The notes beneath the pieces were generated by a model. It searched no databases. It was not told the origin of the DNA and saw only the letters and a program-made list of their open reading frames with translations. 64,000 bases of DNA from Herbidospora cretacea (GTDB lineage Bacteria > Actinomycetota > Actinomycetes > Streptosporangiales > Streptosporangiaceae), in contig NZ_BBXG01000007.1 in the NCBI RefSeq assembly GCF_001570605.1, positions 56,042-120,041 on the forward strand, written 5' to 3'. The position numbers and the translations under genes are program-made. Positions 25,865-34,804 of the stretch are shown one piece after another. The first letter of the stretch is position 1. Every line of letters begins with the position of its first letter.

Positions 25865-27139
25865 GTGAAAGGTGCGCGCCACCGGCGGCTTCGGACGCAG
25901 TGGTGGCCCACTCTCGTGCCTCTCGGAATGATTCTCGCGAGCGACTACAAATTGCGCTCGCGTGACGTCGGCGAAGCCGTCGGCGGCGGCATCGACGCCA
26001 CCGTGCTGCTGGAGATCGGGGTCTACGGGCTCTGCGCCCTCTACCTCTACCGGCGGTTCGGCCTGCGGGCCCCGCGTCAGGCGGCCCCGGCCGCGCTGAT
26101 CCTGGCCTGGCTGTTCGCGGCCTACTGCGCCCTGTCGGTGCTGTGGACCCCGTTCCCGCCGTTCGCCGCCGTCCGCGCCTCGCAGTTGCTGGTCACCGCG
26201 ATCGTCTGTCACGTGATCGCGACCCGGGCGACGCGCGACGACCTCTACCGGCTGGCCCACTTCTTCGTCGGCCTGGTGATGGTCTCGGTGGCGTTCGGGC
26301 TGGCGATCCCGCTCAAACGCACGCCGAACACGCAGGACCGCTTCAACTGGCTCTACGTCCACCCGGTCACGGCCGGGATGTTCCTGGGCGTGGCGCTGCT
26401 GCTGTGCCTGGCGTTCCTGACGCCGGGCGGGCTGCCGAGGCGCTACCCGTGGCCGGTCTACGCCGGTTCGGCGGCCGTCGCGGGCGCGGCGCTGGTCGCC
26501 ACCGGCACGCGCGGGGCGGCCATCGGCATCCTCGCGGGGGTGGCGGCGTTCCTGCTCACCGCCCGCGGGGCCCGTGGCCGGGCCGAACTGATCATGGTCG
26601 GGGTGCCCCTCGTGGTGCTCCTGCCGCTGCTGTACGGCGACAAGCTCATCGAGTTCGCCACCCGTGGCGAGACCGTCGAACAGTTGGAGAGCCTCAACTC
26701 CCGTACCGACCTGTGGACCTTCGCCTACCAGGCGGTGATGAACCGTCCGGTGTTCGGCAACGGCATGTCGTCGGCGCGCGGGCTGTTCCTCGACGCCCTC
26801 GGGCTCGGCGGAGGCCACAACATCTTCGTCAACGTCGTCGTCGAGGGCGGGCTCGTGGGAGCGGCGATCTTCTGCCTGCTCCTGGTGGTCGTCCTGACGG
26901 TGAACCTGTCGTTCACCAGGGCCAGGGAGGTGCGGGTCGAGGCGGCGATGCTGCTCGGCCTGATGACCTTCCTGGTGGTCGACGGCCTGACGGCCGACCA
27001 GATGGCGGGCGCGGCGAACGTCGCTTCCATCTGGATGTTCCTCATCGTGGCGTGGACATGTGTTATCACACGTAAACCAGTGAGACGCGAGGAGCGTCAC
27101 GATACGCGTGGGGCCGATGTGACCTCACCTGTGCCCTGA
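25865..27139 (+). CDS. O-antigen polymerase/ligase-like membrane protein (Wzy)
   Basis: A 424-residue polytopic membrane protein with about eleven hydrophobic segments and one larger extracellular loop after LLPLLYGDKLIEF. That loop contains NSRTDLWTFAYQAVMNRPVFGNG and GGHNIFVNVVVEGG, the RxxxW...H..(F/Y) pattern of Wzy_C/O-antigen ligase proteins. It should polymerise flipped repeat units outside the membrane. The GTG at 25865 follows a G-rich ribosome site. Its presence with flippase and co-polymerase completes a Wzx/Wzy set. Confidence 0.85.
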   Translation: MKGARHRRLRTQWWPTLVPLGMILASDYKLRSRDVGEAVGGGIDATVLLEIGVYGLCALYLYRRFGLRAPRQAAPAALILAWLFAAYCALSVLWTPFPPFAAVRASQLLVTAIVCHVIATRATRDDLYRLAHFFVGLVMVSVAFGLAIPLKRTPNTQDRFNWLYVHPVTAGMFLGVALLLCLAFLTPGGLPRRYPWPVYAGSAAVAGAALVATGTRGAAIGILAGVAAFLLTARGARGRAELIMVGVPLVVLLPLLYGDKLIEFATRGETVEQLESLNSRTDLWTFAYQAVMNRPVFGNGMSSARGLFLDALGLGGGHNIFVNVVVEGGLVGAAIFCLLLVVVLTVNLSFTRAREVRVEAAMLLGLMTFLVVDGLTADQMAGAANVASIWMFLIVAWTCVITRKPVRREERHDTRGADVTSPVP

Positions 27140-27149
27140 AGGGGACCCA

Positions 27150-28781
27150 ATGCGCAAGACCCTGATATTGGGGCTGCTCACCGCGTTAGCGGTGACCCCC
27201 GTCCCCGCGGCCATGGCCGACACGGCGCCGACCGGGAGTGAGCCCGCGACGGTCACCGCCGACGCCCTGCCGACCTGGCAGACCGACGGCGTCGTGCTGA
27301 CGATCGAGATCGCAGGCGGCGTCACCTACGTCGGAGGCAACTTCGACAACGTCCGGCCGCCGGGCGTCCCCAAGGGGGGCGCGGGCGAGGTGGAGCGGGT
27401 CGGGCTGGCCGCGTTCGACACCGCCACCGGCGACCTGCTGCCGTGGAACCCGGTGGCGTTCTCCCCGACGTTCACCAGCGACACGGCGCAGAACGAGTGC
27501 GACAAGATCTCCACCGACACCTACCGGTGCGACGCGGTCTGGGAGATCAAGGCCTCGCCCGACGGCTCGAAGATCTACGTCGCCGGCGACTTCAACAAGA
27601 TCGACAGCTCGCGGCGCGACCGCATGGCGGCCTTCGACACCGCCACCGGGGCCCTCGACCCCGACTTCAAGCCCGTGTTCAACAACCGGGTCCGCGCCAT
27701 CGCGGTGTCCGACACGACCGTCTACGCGGGCGGCCACTTCACCACCGTGAGCGGCGAGACCCGCACCCGCCTGGCCGCCTTCGACGCCTCCACCGCCGCC
27801 CTCACCTCCTGGGCGCCGACGGCCGACAAGCGCGTCAACGCGATGATGCTGACCCCGGCCGGCAACCGCCTCATCGTCGGCGGCGACTTCGACCGCATCA
27901 ACGGGATCAAGCAGCACGGCCTGTCGGCCGTCAACGTCAGCGACGGCTCCAAGGGCACGTTCAACAGCAACGACATCCCCGCCAACAGCTCCACCAGCCG
28001 TTCGTGGGTGACCGACATCGTCTCCGACGGCACCCGCATGTACGCCAGCGCCAACGGCGAGGGCACCTTCGACGGCCGCCTGGCCTTCAACCCCGACAAC
28101 GGCTCGCGCATCTGGATCAACAACTGCCTCGGCGCGACCCAGGCCGTCTCGGTGATGGGCGGCGTCCTCTACAGCGGCAGCCACGCCCACCGCTGCAACA
28201 TGCAGTCCTACTACGGCGCCGACGGCTTCCCTGAGACCAAGCCCCACCGCCGCTACCTCGCCGAGCCGGCCGGCACCGCCCAGGGCGGCAAGCAGACCAT
28301 CCTCCACTGGTTCCCCAACTCGGCCCCCGGCACCACCTACCCCTGGGTCCAGGGCCCGTGGGCGATGGCCAACGACGGCACCTACCTGTGGGCCGGCGGT
28401 GACTTCACCGAGGTCAACGACGTGGCGCAGCAGGGCCTCACCCGCTGGACCTTCCACGAGACCAAGCCCGACGTCGGCGGCCCCATCCAGGCCGGCTTCG
28501 GCGCGCCGACCCTCCAGGCCAACGGCGGCGGCAAGGTGACCATCCGCTGGGGCGCCACGTGGGACCTGGACAACCGCAAGGTCCGCTACGAGGTGCTGCG
28601 CAACGACGGCCAGATCGCCTGCACCGCCGAGTCGTTCTCGGTGTTCTGGAACCTGCCGAACCTGTCGTGCCAGGACACCGGGCTCACCCCCGGCGCTTCG
28701 CACACCTACCGGGTGCGCGCGATCGACCCGTACAACAACCGCGTCTCCAGCCCGACCAGCGCGTCGGTGACGGTTCTGTGA
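27150..28781 (+). CDS. Secreted beta-propeller protein with C-terminal Fn3-like domain
   Basis: A 543-residue secreted protein. Signal peptide MRKTLILGLLTALAVTPVPA, then TVTADALPTWQTDGVV, nearly the same segment that opens the mature part of 30546-34742. Blade repeats follow (VTYVGGNFDNVRPPG, IYVAGDFNKIDSSRRDRMAA, VYAGGHFTTVSGETRTRLAA, LIVGGDFDRINGIKQHGLSA, LWAGGDFTEVNDVAQQGLTR). Cysteine pairs occur in two loops (NECDKISTDTYRCD and the HAHRCNMQ region). Residues about 455-543 form an Fn3-like domain (WDLDNRKVRYEVLRNDG, HTYRVRAIDPYNNRVSS). Good ribosome site AAGGGGA. Overlaps the beta-helix gene by GTGA. Function probably carbohydrate binding; no active site recognised. Confidence 0.83.
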   Translation: MRKTLILGLLTALAVTPVPAAMADTAPTGSEPATVTADALPTWQTDGVVLTIEIAGGVTYVGGNFDNVRPPGVPKGGAGEVERVGLAAFDTATGDLLPWNPVAFSPTFTSDTAQNECDKISTDTYRCDAVWEIKASPDGSKIYVAGDFNKIDSSRRDRMAAFDTATGALDPDFKPVFNNRVRAIAVSDTTVYAGGHFTTVSGETRTRLAAFDASTAALTSWAPTADKRVNAMMLTPAGNRLIVGGDFDRINGIKQHGLSAVNVSDGSKGTFNSNDIPANSSTSRSWVTDIVSDGTRMYASANGEGTFDGRLAFNPDNGSRIWINNCLGATQAVSVMGGVLYSGSHAHRCNMQSYYGADGFPETKPHRRYLAEPAGTAQGGKQTILHWFPNSAPGTTYPWVQGPWAMANDGTYLWAGGDFTEVNDVAQQGLTRWTFHETKPDVGGPIQAGFGAPTLQANGGGKVTIRWGATWDLDNRKVRYEVLRNDGQIACTAESFSVFWNLPNLSCQDTGLTPGASHTYRVRAIDPYNNRVSSPTSASVTVL

Positions 28782-30454
28782 GACGGGGGCTCGCCGCCGC
28801 GGGGGCCCTGGCCCTCGTGGCGGCGGGCGTCCTGATCTGGGCCGCGCTCATGCGGCCCGGCAGTGTCGAGCCGGCCCAGCCGTCGTGGAAGACGGCCGGG
28901 CCGGTCCCGCTGGGCCAGACCGACTACGCCGTCCCCGACGGCGCGTTCTTCGTCGCGACGACCGGTGACGACGGCTCGCCCGGCGACCGCGACCGGCCCT
29001 GGCGGACCCTGGGCCACGCGGTGGAGACCGCCCCGGCGGGCGCGACGATCGTGCTGCGCGCGGGCGTCTACCACGAGAAGGTCGAGATCTTCCGCAAGAA
29101 GCTGACCATCCAGAACCACCCCGGCGAGGTCGTCTGGTTCGACGGCAGCGAGCCGGTCACCGGCTGGACCGCCGACGGCCCCCGGTGGCGGCGCGACGAC
29201 TGGAACGTCCAGTTCGACAACACCGACTTCACCGCGGGCGGCGGTGAGGACTGGCACATGGTCGACCCCCAGTACCCGATGGCCAACTGGCCCGACCAGG
29301 TCTTCTTCGACGGCCGGCGGCTCGCCCAGGTGCGCGGCGCCGGCGAGGTCGGCCCCGGCACCTTCTTCGTCGACTACCAGACCCGCCAGCTCTTCGTCGG
29401 CGACGACCCCACCGGCCACGACGTCCGCGCCACCACCCTCGACGAGGCCCTCTACTTCGAGGGCGCCCACGGGTCGGCCCTGAAAGGCGTGGGGGTACGC
29501 CGCTACGCCACCTCCCTGGCCAGGATCGCCGCCGTCAAGGCGTTCGCCGACGACATGACGATCGAGAACAGCGTCTTCGCCGACACGTCGGTGACCGGCC
29601 TGTCGCTGAAGGGCGCGCGGATCACCGTCCGGCACAACCTGTTCGAGGGCAACGGCCAGGTCGGCCTCGGCGGGCACAAGTCCGACGACGCCACGATCGT
29701 CGGCAACGTCAGCCGCGGCAACAACGTGGAACGCTTCATGATGACCCCCGTCTCCGGCGGCCTGAAGATCACCGAGTCGCGGCGCATGACGCTCGTCGGC
29801 AACCTCATGGAGAACAACCGGGGGCCCGGCATCTGGCTCGACGAGTCGATCGTCGGCGCCCTGGTCGCCCGCAACATGGCGCGGAACAACGCCCACCACG
29901 GCATCCATTTCGAGATCTCGGCGGGGGCCCTCATCGCCGGAAACGTCTCGACCGGCAACGGCTCCCACGGCATCTATGTGAACGAGTCGAGTGACGTGCG
30001 GATCTGGAACAACACCGTGGCCGACAACAAAGGCCGCCAGATCTATGTCATCGACGGGGCGCGGCAGCAACTCGTGCCGGGAGTGAGCTGGAATGTGAGC
30101 GGTGTCGAGGTGCGCAACAACGTCATTTCCGCCGCGACCGTCGAACCCCTCGTCGCGGTCCGCGACCTCACCCGGCGCAAGAGCGCCGCCGACATGGCCG
30201 ACTTCGACCACAACGTCTACTACCGGCGCGGATCGGGCCCGATCGCCGACTGGGCCGACTGGACCAGGGCCGAGGCCGGAGTGGCGACGCTCGACGACTT
30301 CCGGCGTTCGGCCGGTCAGGAAAGCCACGGTACCGAATCGCCTGAATATGGCGGTTTGCCCGATGGCGCGCCGCTGCCTTCCTCGGTCGCCCGATTGTTC
30401 GGGCTCCCGGATGAAGCGGAAGTTAAAGCGGGGGCCCCTGACAGCGAACTTTAA
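28778..30454 (+). CDS. Membrane-anchored or secreted parallel beta-helix protein
   Basis: A 558-residue protein. An N-terminal hydrophobic helix (AAAGALALVAAGVLIWAAL) without an obvious cleavage site suggests a signal anchor. FFVATTGDDGSPGDRDRPWR opens the beta-helix, followed by IVLRAGVYHEKVEI, a region of strands, then Asn-rich coils (NSVFADTSVTGLSL, HNLFEGNGQVGLGG, NNRGPGIWLDE, NNAHHGIHFEI, NGSHGIYVNES, NNTVADNKG) at about residues 260-440. It is the paralogue of the truncated gene at 1-1828, with the same insert before the coils. Likely a polysaccharide lyase, epimerase or hydrolase acting on an extracellular polymer; which one is not decidable here. GTG 28778 overlaps the upstream stop. 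Confidence 0.82.
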   Translation: MRRGLAAAGALALVAAGVLIWAALMRPGSVEPAQPSWKTAGPVPLGQTDYAVPDGAFFVATTGDDGSPGDRDRPWRTLGHAVETAPAGATIVLRAGVYHEKVEIFRKKLTIQNHPGEVVWFDGSEPVTGWTADGPRWRRDDWNVQFDNTDFTAGGGEDWHMVDPQYPMANWPDQVFFDGRRLAQVRGAGEVGPGTFFVDYQTRQLFVGDDPTGHDVRATTLDEALYFEGAHGSALKGVGVRRYATSLARIAAVKAFADDMTIENSVFADTSVTGLSLKGARITVRHNLFEGNGQVGLGGHKSDDATIVGNVSRGNNVERFMMTPVSGGLKITESRRMTLVGNLMENNRGPGIWLDESIVGALVARNMARNNAHHGIHFEISAGALIAGNVSTGNGSHGIYVNESSDVRIWNNTVADNKGRQIYVIDGARQQLVPGVSWNVSGVEVRNNVISAATVEPLVAVRDLTRRKSAADMADFDHNVYYRRGSGPIADWADWTRAEAGVATLDDFRRSAGQESHGTESPEYGGLPDGAPLPSSVARLFGLPDEAEVKAGAPDSEL

Positions 30455-30545
30455 TCGTTACTTTGTGACCCACGGGTTACTCCTTGCTGGATTAAACCGT
30501 TCCATTACGCTTGCAGCGGTGTGAGAACGATCTCCTGAGATGTAG

Positions 30546-33500
30546 GTGCCCGTGGTAATTCGATCATCGCGAGTGGCCGCCTTCCTGGCCGCGACATTAT
30601 TGGGGGCGTCGCTCGCGACGGTCCCCCTTCCCGCCCGAGCCGACATCGACCCGCCTCCGGGCGTCACCGAGACGGTCACCGCCGACGCCCTGCCCACCTG
30701 GCAGATCAACGGCGTCGTCTGGAAGATGGCCACCGTCGGCAACACGGTCTACGCGGTCGGCAGCTTCACCCGCGCCCGGCCGCCGGGCACCGCCCCCGGG
30801 AACGCGGCCGAGGTGGTGCGGTCGAACATCCTGGCCTTCAACATCACCACGGGCAACGTCACCTCCTTCGCGCCGACCCTCAACGCGCAGGCCCGCACCA
30901 TCGCCGTCTCGCCCGACAAGACGAAGATCTACATCGGTGGGGACTTCACCCAGGTCAACGGCCAGACCCGCAACCGGGTCGCGGCCTTCGACGTCGCCAC
31001 GGGCAACCTGGAGTCGTGGGCGCCCTCGGTCGGCAACGTGGTCCGCGCGATCACGGTCAGCAGCTCGACCGTCTACATCGGCGGCAACTTCTTCAACGTC
31101 AACGGCCAGAGCCGCAACCGCCTGGCCGCGGTCAACCGGAGCAACGGCGCCAACCAGCCGTGGGCGCCCGACACCGACGACGAGGTCTTCGCGCTGATCA
31201 TGTCGCCCGACCAGAGCCGGGTCATCGTGGGCGGCAAGTTCCAGCAGCTCAACAATGTCCCCCGGGTGGGCATCGGCGCGGTCGACCCGGTCACCGGCGA
31301 CTCGCTGCCGTGGAGCAGCAACCCGATCCCGGCCCGGATCGGCAACGACTACTCCATGACCTACGACCTGGCCACCGACGGCACCAACATCTACGCCGCC
31401 GCCGACGGCGAGGGCTGGCACTGGTTCGACGGCCGGTTCGCGGTCGAGCCCAACACCGGCGACCTGATCTGGCTCGACAACTGCTACGGCGCCAGCTACA
31501 GCGTCTTCCCGATGAACAGCGTCCTCTACAGCGTCGGCCACGCCCACGACTGCGAGTCGCTGAAGGGCTTCCCCGAGGTCTCGCCGACCCGCTGGCAGCG
31601 CGCCCTGGCCACCACGATCGAGCCGACCGGCACCGACCCGATGCCGCCCTCGAACAACAGCCAGTACACCGGTCAGCCCACGCCGACCCTGCTCCACTGG
31701 TTCCCGCAGGTCAACGCCGGTTCCTACACCGGCATGAACCAGGGCGGCTGGGCCCTGACGGGCAACGGCGACTACCTGGTCCTGGGCGGCGAGTTCACCT
31801 CGATCAACGGCGGCGCCCAGCAGGGCCTGACCCGTTTCGCGGTCAAGGCCAACGCGCCCAAGACCTCGGGCCCGATCCCGACGGCCGACCTCACCCCGAC
31901 CGCGGTCTCGCTCAACGCCGGCACCGCCCGGCTCAGCTGGAAGACCACCTGGGACCGCGACCACGCGAAGCTCAAGTACCAGATCCTCCGCGACGGCGGC
32001 ACGACCCCGATCGGCGAGGTCGAGGTCGACTCCAACTTCTGGACCCTCCCGTCGGCCGGCTTCATCGACGAGGGCCTCGCGCCCGGTTCCGTCCACACCT
32101 ACCGGGTCCGCGCCGTCGACCCGCAGGGCAACGCCGTCGGCAGCGGCACCTCCGACCCGGTGACGATCTCCTCGGCCGGGGCGCTGAGCGCCTACGCCGA
32201 AGCCGTGATCGACGACGGCGCGAGCGCCTACTGGCGTCTCGGCGAGGCGTCCGGCACGACCGCCTTCGACTACGCCGCCTTCACCGACGCCACCCGTGAC
32301 GCGGGCACCTCCCAGGCGACCCCCGGCGCGATCAACGGCGACGCCGACGCCGCGGCCAGCTTCAACGGCACCGGCACCGGCCTGGTGAAGACCAACAGCA
32401 CGGTCGCCACCACCCCCGCCTTCTCGATCGAGGCCTGGGTCAAGACCACCTCGAACCAGGGCGGCAAGATCGTCGGGTACGGCGCCTCCGCCACCGGTGA
32501 GTCCGGCAGCTACGACCGTCACGTCTACATGGACAACTCGGGCCGCGTCTACTTCGGCGTCTACCCCAACGCGGTCCGCACGGTGAACAGCGCCCCCGGC
32601 TTCAACGACGGCCAGTGGCACCACATCGTGGCGACCCAGGGCAGCGGCGGCATCGCCCTCTACGTCGACGGCCGCCGCGTCGGCCAGGACGCCTCGGTGA
32701 CGGGCGCCCAGGTCTACAACGGCTACTGGCGCATCGGCGGCGACAACCTCAACGGCTGGCCCAACCGCCCGACGAGCAACTACCTCAACGGCCAGATCGA
32801 CGACGTCGCCATCTACCCGGCGGCCCTGACGCCGGCCAAGGTCGACGCCCACTTCGTCGCCTCGGGCCGCACCAGCCCGATCCCGCCGCGCCCGGCCGAC
32901 GACTACGGCCGCGTGGTCTACGACGACGAGCCGGTCACCTACTTCCGGTTCAACGAGGCCAACGGCCCGGCGGCGATCGACGCCAGCACCACCGGCGTCA
33001 ACGGCTCGTTCACCGGCACGGGCGTCACCTACAACCAGACGGGCGCGATCGTCGGCTCGACCAACCGGGCGGTCCGGGTGCAGAACGGCGGGCGGGCCTT
33101 CTCGGCCAACTCGATGAGCAACCCGACGACCTACTCGGCCGAGGTCTGGTTCCGCAGCAACTCCAACCAGGGCGGCAAGATCGTCGGCTTCGGCAACACC
33201 GCCACCGGCACCAGCGCCAACTACGACCGCCACGTCTACATGCGCAACGACGGCCGCCTGGTCTACGGCACGTACACCGGCGCCTTCAACCTGATCACCA
33301 CGACGGCCACGTACAACAACAACCAGTGGCACCACCTCGTGGCGACGCAGGGCGCCGACGGCATGAAGCTCTACGTCGACGGGGCCCTGGTGGGCACCAA
33401 CGCGCAGACCGGCGCCGAGAGCTACTCGGGTTACTGGCGCTTCGGCGGCGACAACCTGAACTCCTGGCCCAACCGCCCCACCTCCGACAACCTCAACGGG

Positions 33501-34742
33501 TTCCTCGACGAGGGCGCGATCTACGCCAAGGTCCTCACCCCGGCCGAGGTCGCCCAGCACTACCAGGAGGGCACCGGCACCGGCCCGGCCAACCAGCCGC
33601 CGACGGCGTCGTTCACCTCCAGCTGCACCGACCTCGGATGCACCTTCGACGCGTCCGCGTCGAGCGACCCCGACGGCTCGATCGACGGCTACGCCTGGGA
33701 CTTCGGCGACGGCCAGACCGGCACCGGCGCGACCCCGAGTCACACCTACCCGGCCGCCGGTGACTACCCCGTCACCCTGACCGTCACCGACAACGACGAC
33801 GCCACCGCCGAGAGCTCCGGCGTGGTCGTGCCCCGACCGGCCGCCAACCCGCCGTCGATCATCGCCAACGACACGTTCGGCCGGACCCTCAACGGTTCGC
33901 TCGGCACCGCCCAGACCGGCGGCCCGTGGACGCTCGTCGGCGGCGCCGGCAACTTCTCCGTCGACGGCAACGCGGCCAAGCTCGCCCTCCCGGCGACGGC
34001 GGCCAACCCGCGCGCCTACCTCGACGGCGTGTCCAGCACGACCTCCGACCTGTCGTTCTCGATCGCGTCGGACAAGGTCGGCACGGGCAACGGCACCTAC
34101 CTGTTCGCCTCCGGCCGCCGCGTCGCAGGCGTCGGCGAGTACAAGGTCCGGGCCCGGCTGCTCCCCTCGGGCGTCGGCCTGTCGCTGATCCGCACCGCCG
34201 GGAGCACCGACACCCTGATCACCTCGGAGACCACCGTCCCCGGCCTGACCTACACGCCGGGCCTGGTGCTGAACATGCGGGTGCTGGTCACCGGCACCAA
34301 CCCGACGACGATCTCCGGCAAGGTCTGGAACGCCGCCGGGACCGAGCCCGCCGGCTGGCAGGCGACCACCACCGACGCCACCGCGAACATGCAGGTCGCG
34401 GGCGGCGTGGGCATCGGCGCCTACCTGTCGGGCACCGCGACGAACGCGCCGATCACCCTGACGGTCGACGACCTCGCCGCGAGCAACCTGGCCGCCGCCC
34501 CGACGGCCGCGTTCACCCCGACGTGCACCGGCCTGACCTGCGACGTCGACGCCTCGGCCTCGACCGCCGGTTCGTCGGCCATCGCGAGCTACACGTGGAG
34601 CTACGGTGACGGCGGTGCGCCCAGCACCGGCCAGACGGCGTCCCACACGTACGCCGCTCCGGGCACCTACAACATCACCCTGACCGTGACGGGCGCTGAC
34701 GGACGGACCTCGGTCGTGGTCCAGCCCGTGACCGTCGCCTAA
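30546..34742 (+). CDS. Large secreted multidomain protein: beta-propeller, Fn3, two LamG, PKD, sandwich, PKD
   Basis: A 1398-residue exported protein. A signal peptide is followed by TVTADALPTWQINGVV and propeller blades to about residue 430 (VYAVGSFTRARPPG, IYIGGDFTQVNGQTRNRVAA, VYIGGNFFNVNGQSRNRLAA). An Fn3-like domain follows (about 435-545). Two LamG/concanavalin-like domains (about 548-773 and 786-1008) each contain NQGGKIVG, YDRHVYM, QWHH(I/L)VATQG and GGDNLN-x-WPNRPTS. PKD1 is at about 1015-1096 (DASASSDPDGSIDGYAWDFG), then a beta-sandwich domain (about 1103-1316, FGRTLNGSLG) and PKD2 (about 1318-1398) at the very C-terminus. There is no sortase motif or membrane anchor. This set of binding modules suggests adhesion or binding to the surface glycopolymer. 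A hairpin follows the stop. Confidence 0.86.
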   Translation: MPVVIRSSRVAAFLAATLLGASLATVPLPARADIDPPPGVTETVTADALPTWQINGVVWKMATVGNTVYAVGSFTRARPPGTAPGNAAEVVRSNILAFNITTGNVTSFAPTLNAQARTIAVSPDKTKIYIGGDFTQVNGQTRNRVAAFDVATGNLESWAPSVGNVVRAITVSSSTVYIGGNFFNVNGQSRNRLAAVNRSNGANQPWAPDTDDEVFALIMSPDQSRVIVGGKFQQLNNVPRVGIGAVDPVTGDSLPWSSNPIPARIGNDYSMTYDLATDGTNIYAAADGEGWHWFDGRFAVEPNTGDLIWLDNCYGASYSVFPMNSVLYSVGHAHDCESLKGFPEVSPTRWQRALATTIEPTGTDPMPPSNNSQYTGQPTPTLLHWFPQVNAGSYTGMNQGGWALTGNGDYLVLGGEFTSINGGAQQGLTRFAVKANAPKTSGPIPTADLTPTAVSLNAGTARLSWKTTWDRDHAKLKYQILRDGGTTPIGEVEVDSNFWTLPSAGFIDEGLAPGSVHTYRVRAVDPQGNAVGSGTSDPVTISSAGALSAYAEAVIDDGASAYWRLGEASGTTAFDYAAFTDATRDAGTSQATPGAINGDADAAASFNGTGTGLVKTNSTVATTPAFSIEAWVKTTSNQGGKIVGYGASATGESGSYDRHVYMDNSGRVYFGVYPNAVRTVNSAPGFNDGQWHHIVATQGSGGIALYVDGRRVGQDASVTGAQVYNGYWRIGGDNLNGWPNRPTSNYLNGQIDDVAIYPAALTPAKVDAHFVASGRTSPIPPRPADDYGRVVYDDEPVTYFRFNEANGPAAIDASTTGVNGSFTGTGVTYNQTGAIVGSTNRAVRVQNGGRAFSANSMSNPTTYSAEVWFRSNSNQGGKIVGFGNTATGTSANYDRHVYMRNDGRLVYGTYTGAFNLITTTATYNNNQWHHLVATQGADGMKLYVDGALVGTNAQTGAESYSGYWRFGGDNLNSWPNRPTSDNLNGFLDEGAIYAKVLTPAEVAQHYQEGTGTGPANQPPTASFTSSCTDLGCTFDASASSDPDGSIDGYAWDFGDGQTGTGATPSHTYPAAGDYPVTLTVTDNDDATAESSGVVVPRPAANPPSIIANDTFGRTLNGSLGTAQTGGPWTLVGGAGNFSVDGNAAKLALPATAANPRAYLDGVSSTTSDLSFSIASDKVGTGNGTYLFASGRRVAGVGEYKVRARLLPSGVGLSLIRTAGSTDTLITSETTVPGLTYTPGLVLNMRVLVTGTNPTTISGKVWNAAGTEPAGWQATTTDATANMQVAGGVGIGAYLSGTATNAPITLTVDDLAASNLAAAPTAAFTPTCTGLTCDVDASASTAGSSAIASYTWSYGDGGAPSTGQTASHTYAAPGTYNITLTVTGADGRTSVVVQPVTVA

Positions 34743-34751
34743 GAGACAGCC

Positions 34752-34783
34752 GATGCCCCGCCGGTGAAGACCGGCGGGGCATC
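34752..34783 (+). terminator. Strong hairpin between the giant secreted-protein gene and rfbC
   Basis: Perfect 14-bp stem GATGCCCCGCCGGT/ACCGGCGGGGCATC with a GAAG tetraloop, starting 9 bp after the stop at 34742. No T-run follows, so it may act as a mRNA 3'-end stabiliser or an attenuating terminator rather than a full stop. rfbC starts 21 bp further on. Confidence 0.7.
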
Positions 34784-34804
34784 TGTCATGTAAGGAGAGT
34801 CCTC

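Noticed and set aside
30597-34646. A 1349-codon open frame antisense to the giant secreted-protein gene, and similar long antisense frames at 2604-4553, 27186-28703 and 28706-30328
   Set aside because: Long antisense frames arise automatically opposite high-GC genes with strong third-position bias. Their products are low-complexity Arg/Gly/Val/Asp-rich strings without domains, while the sense strands have clear motifs.
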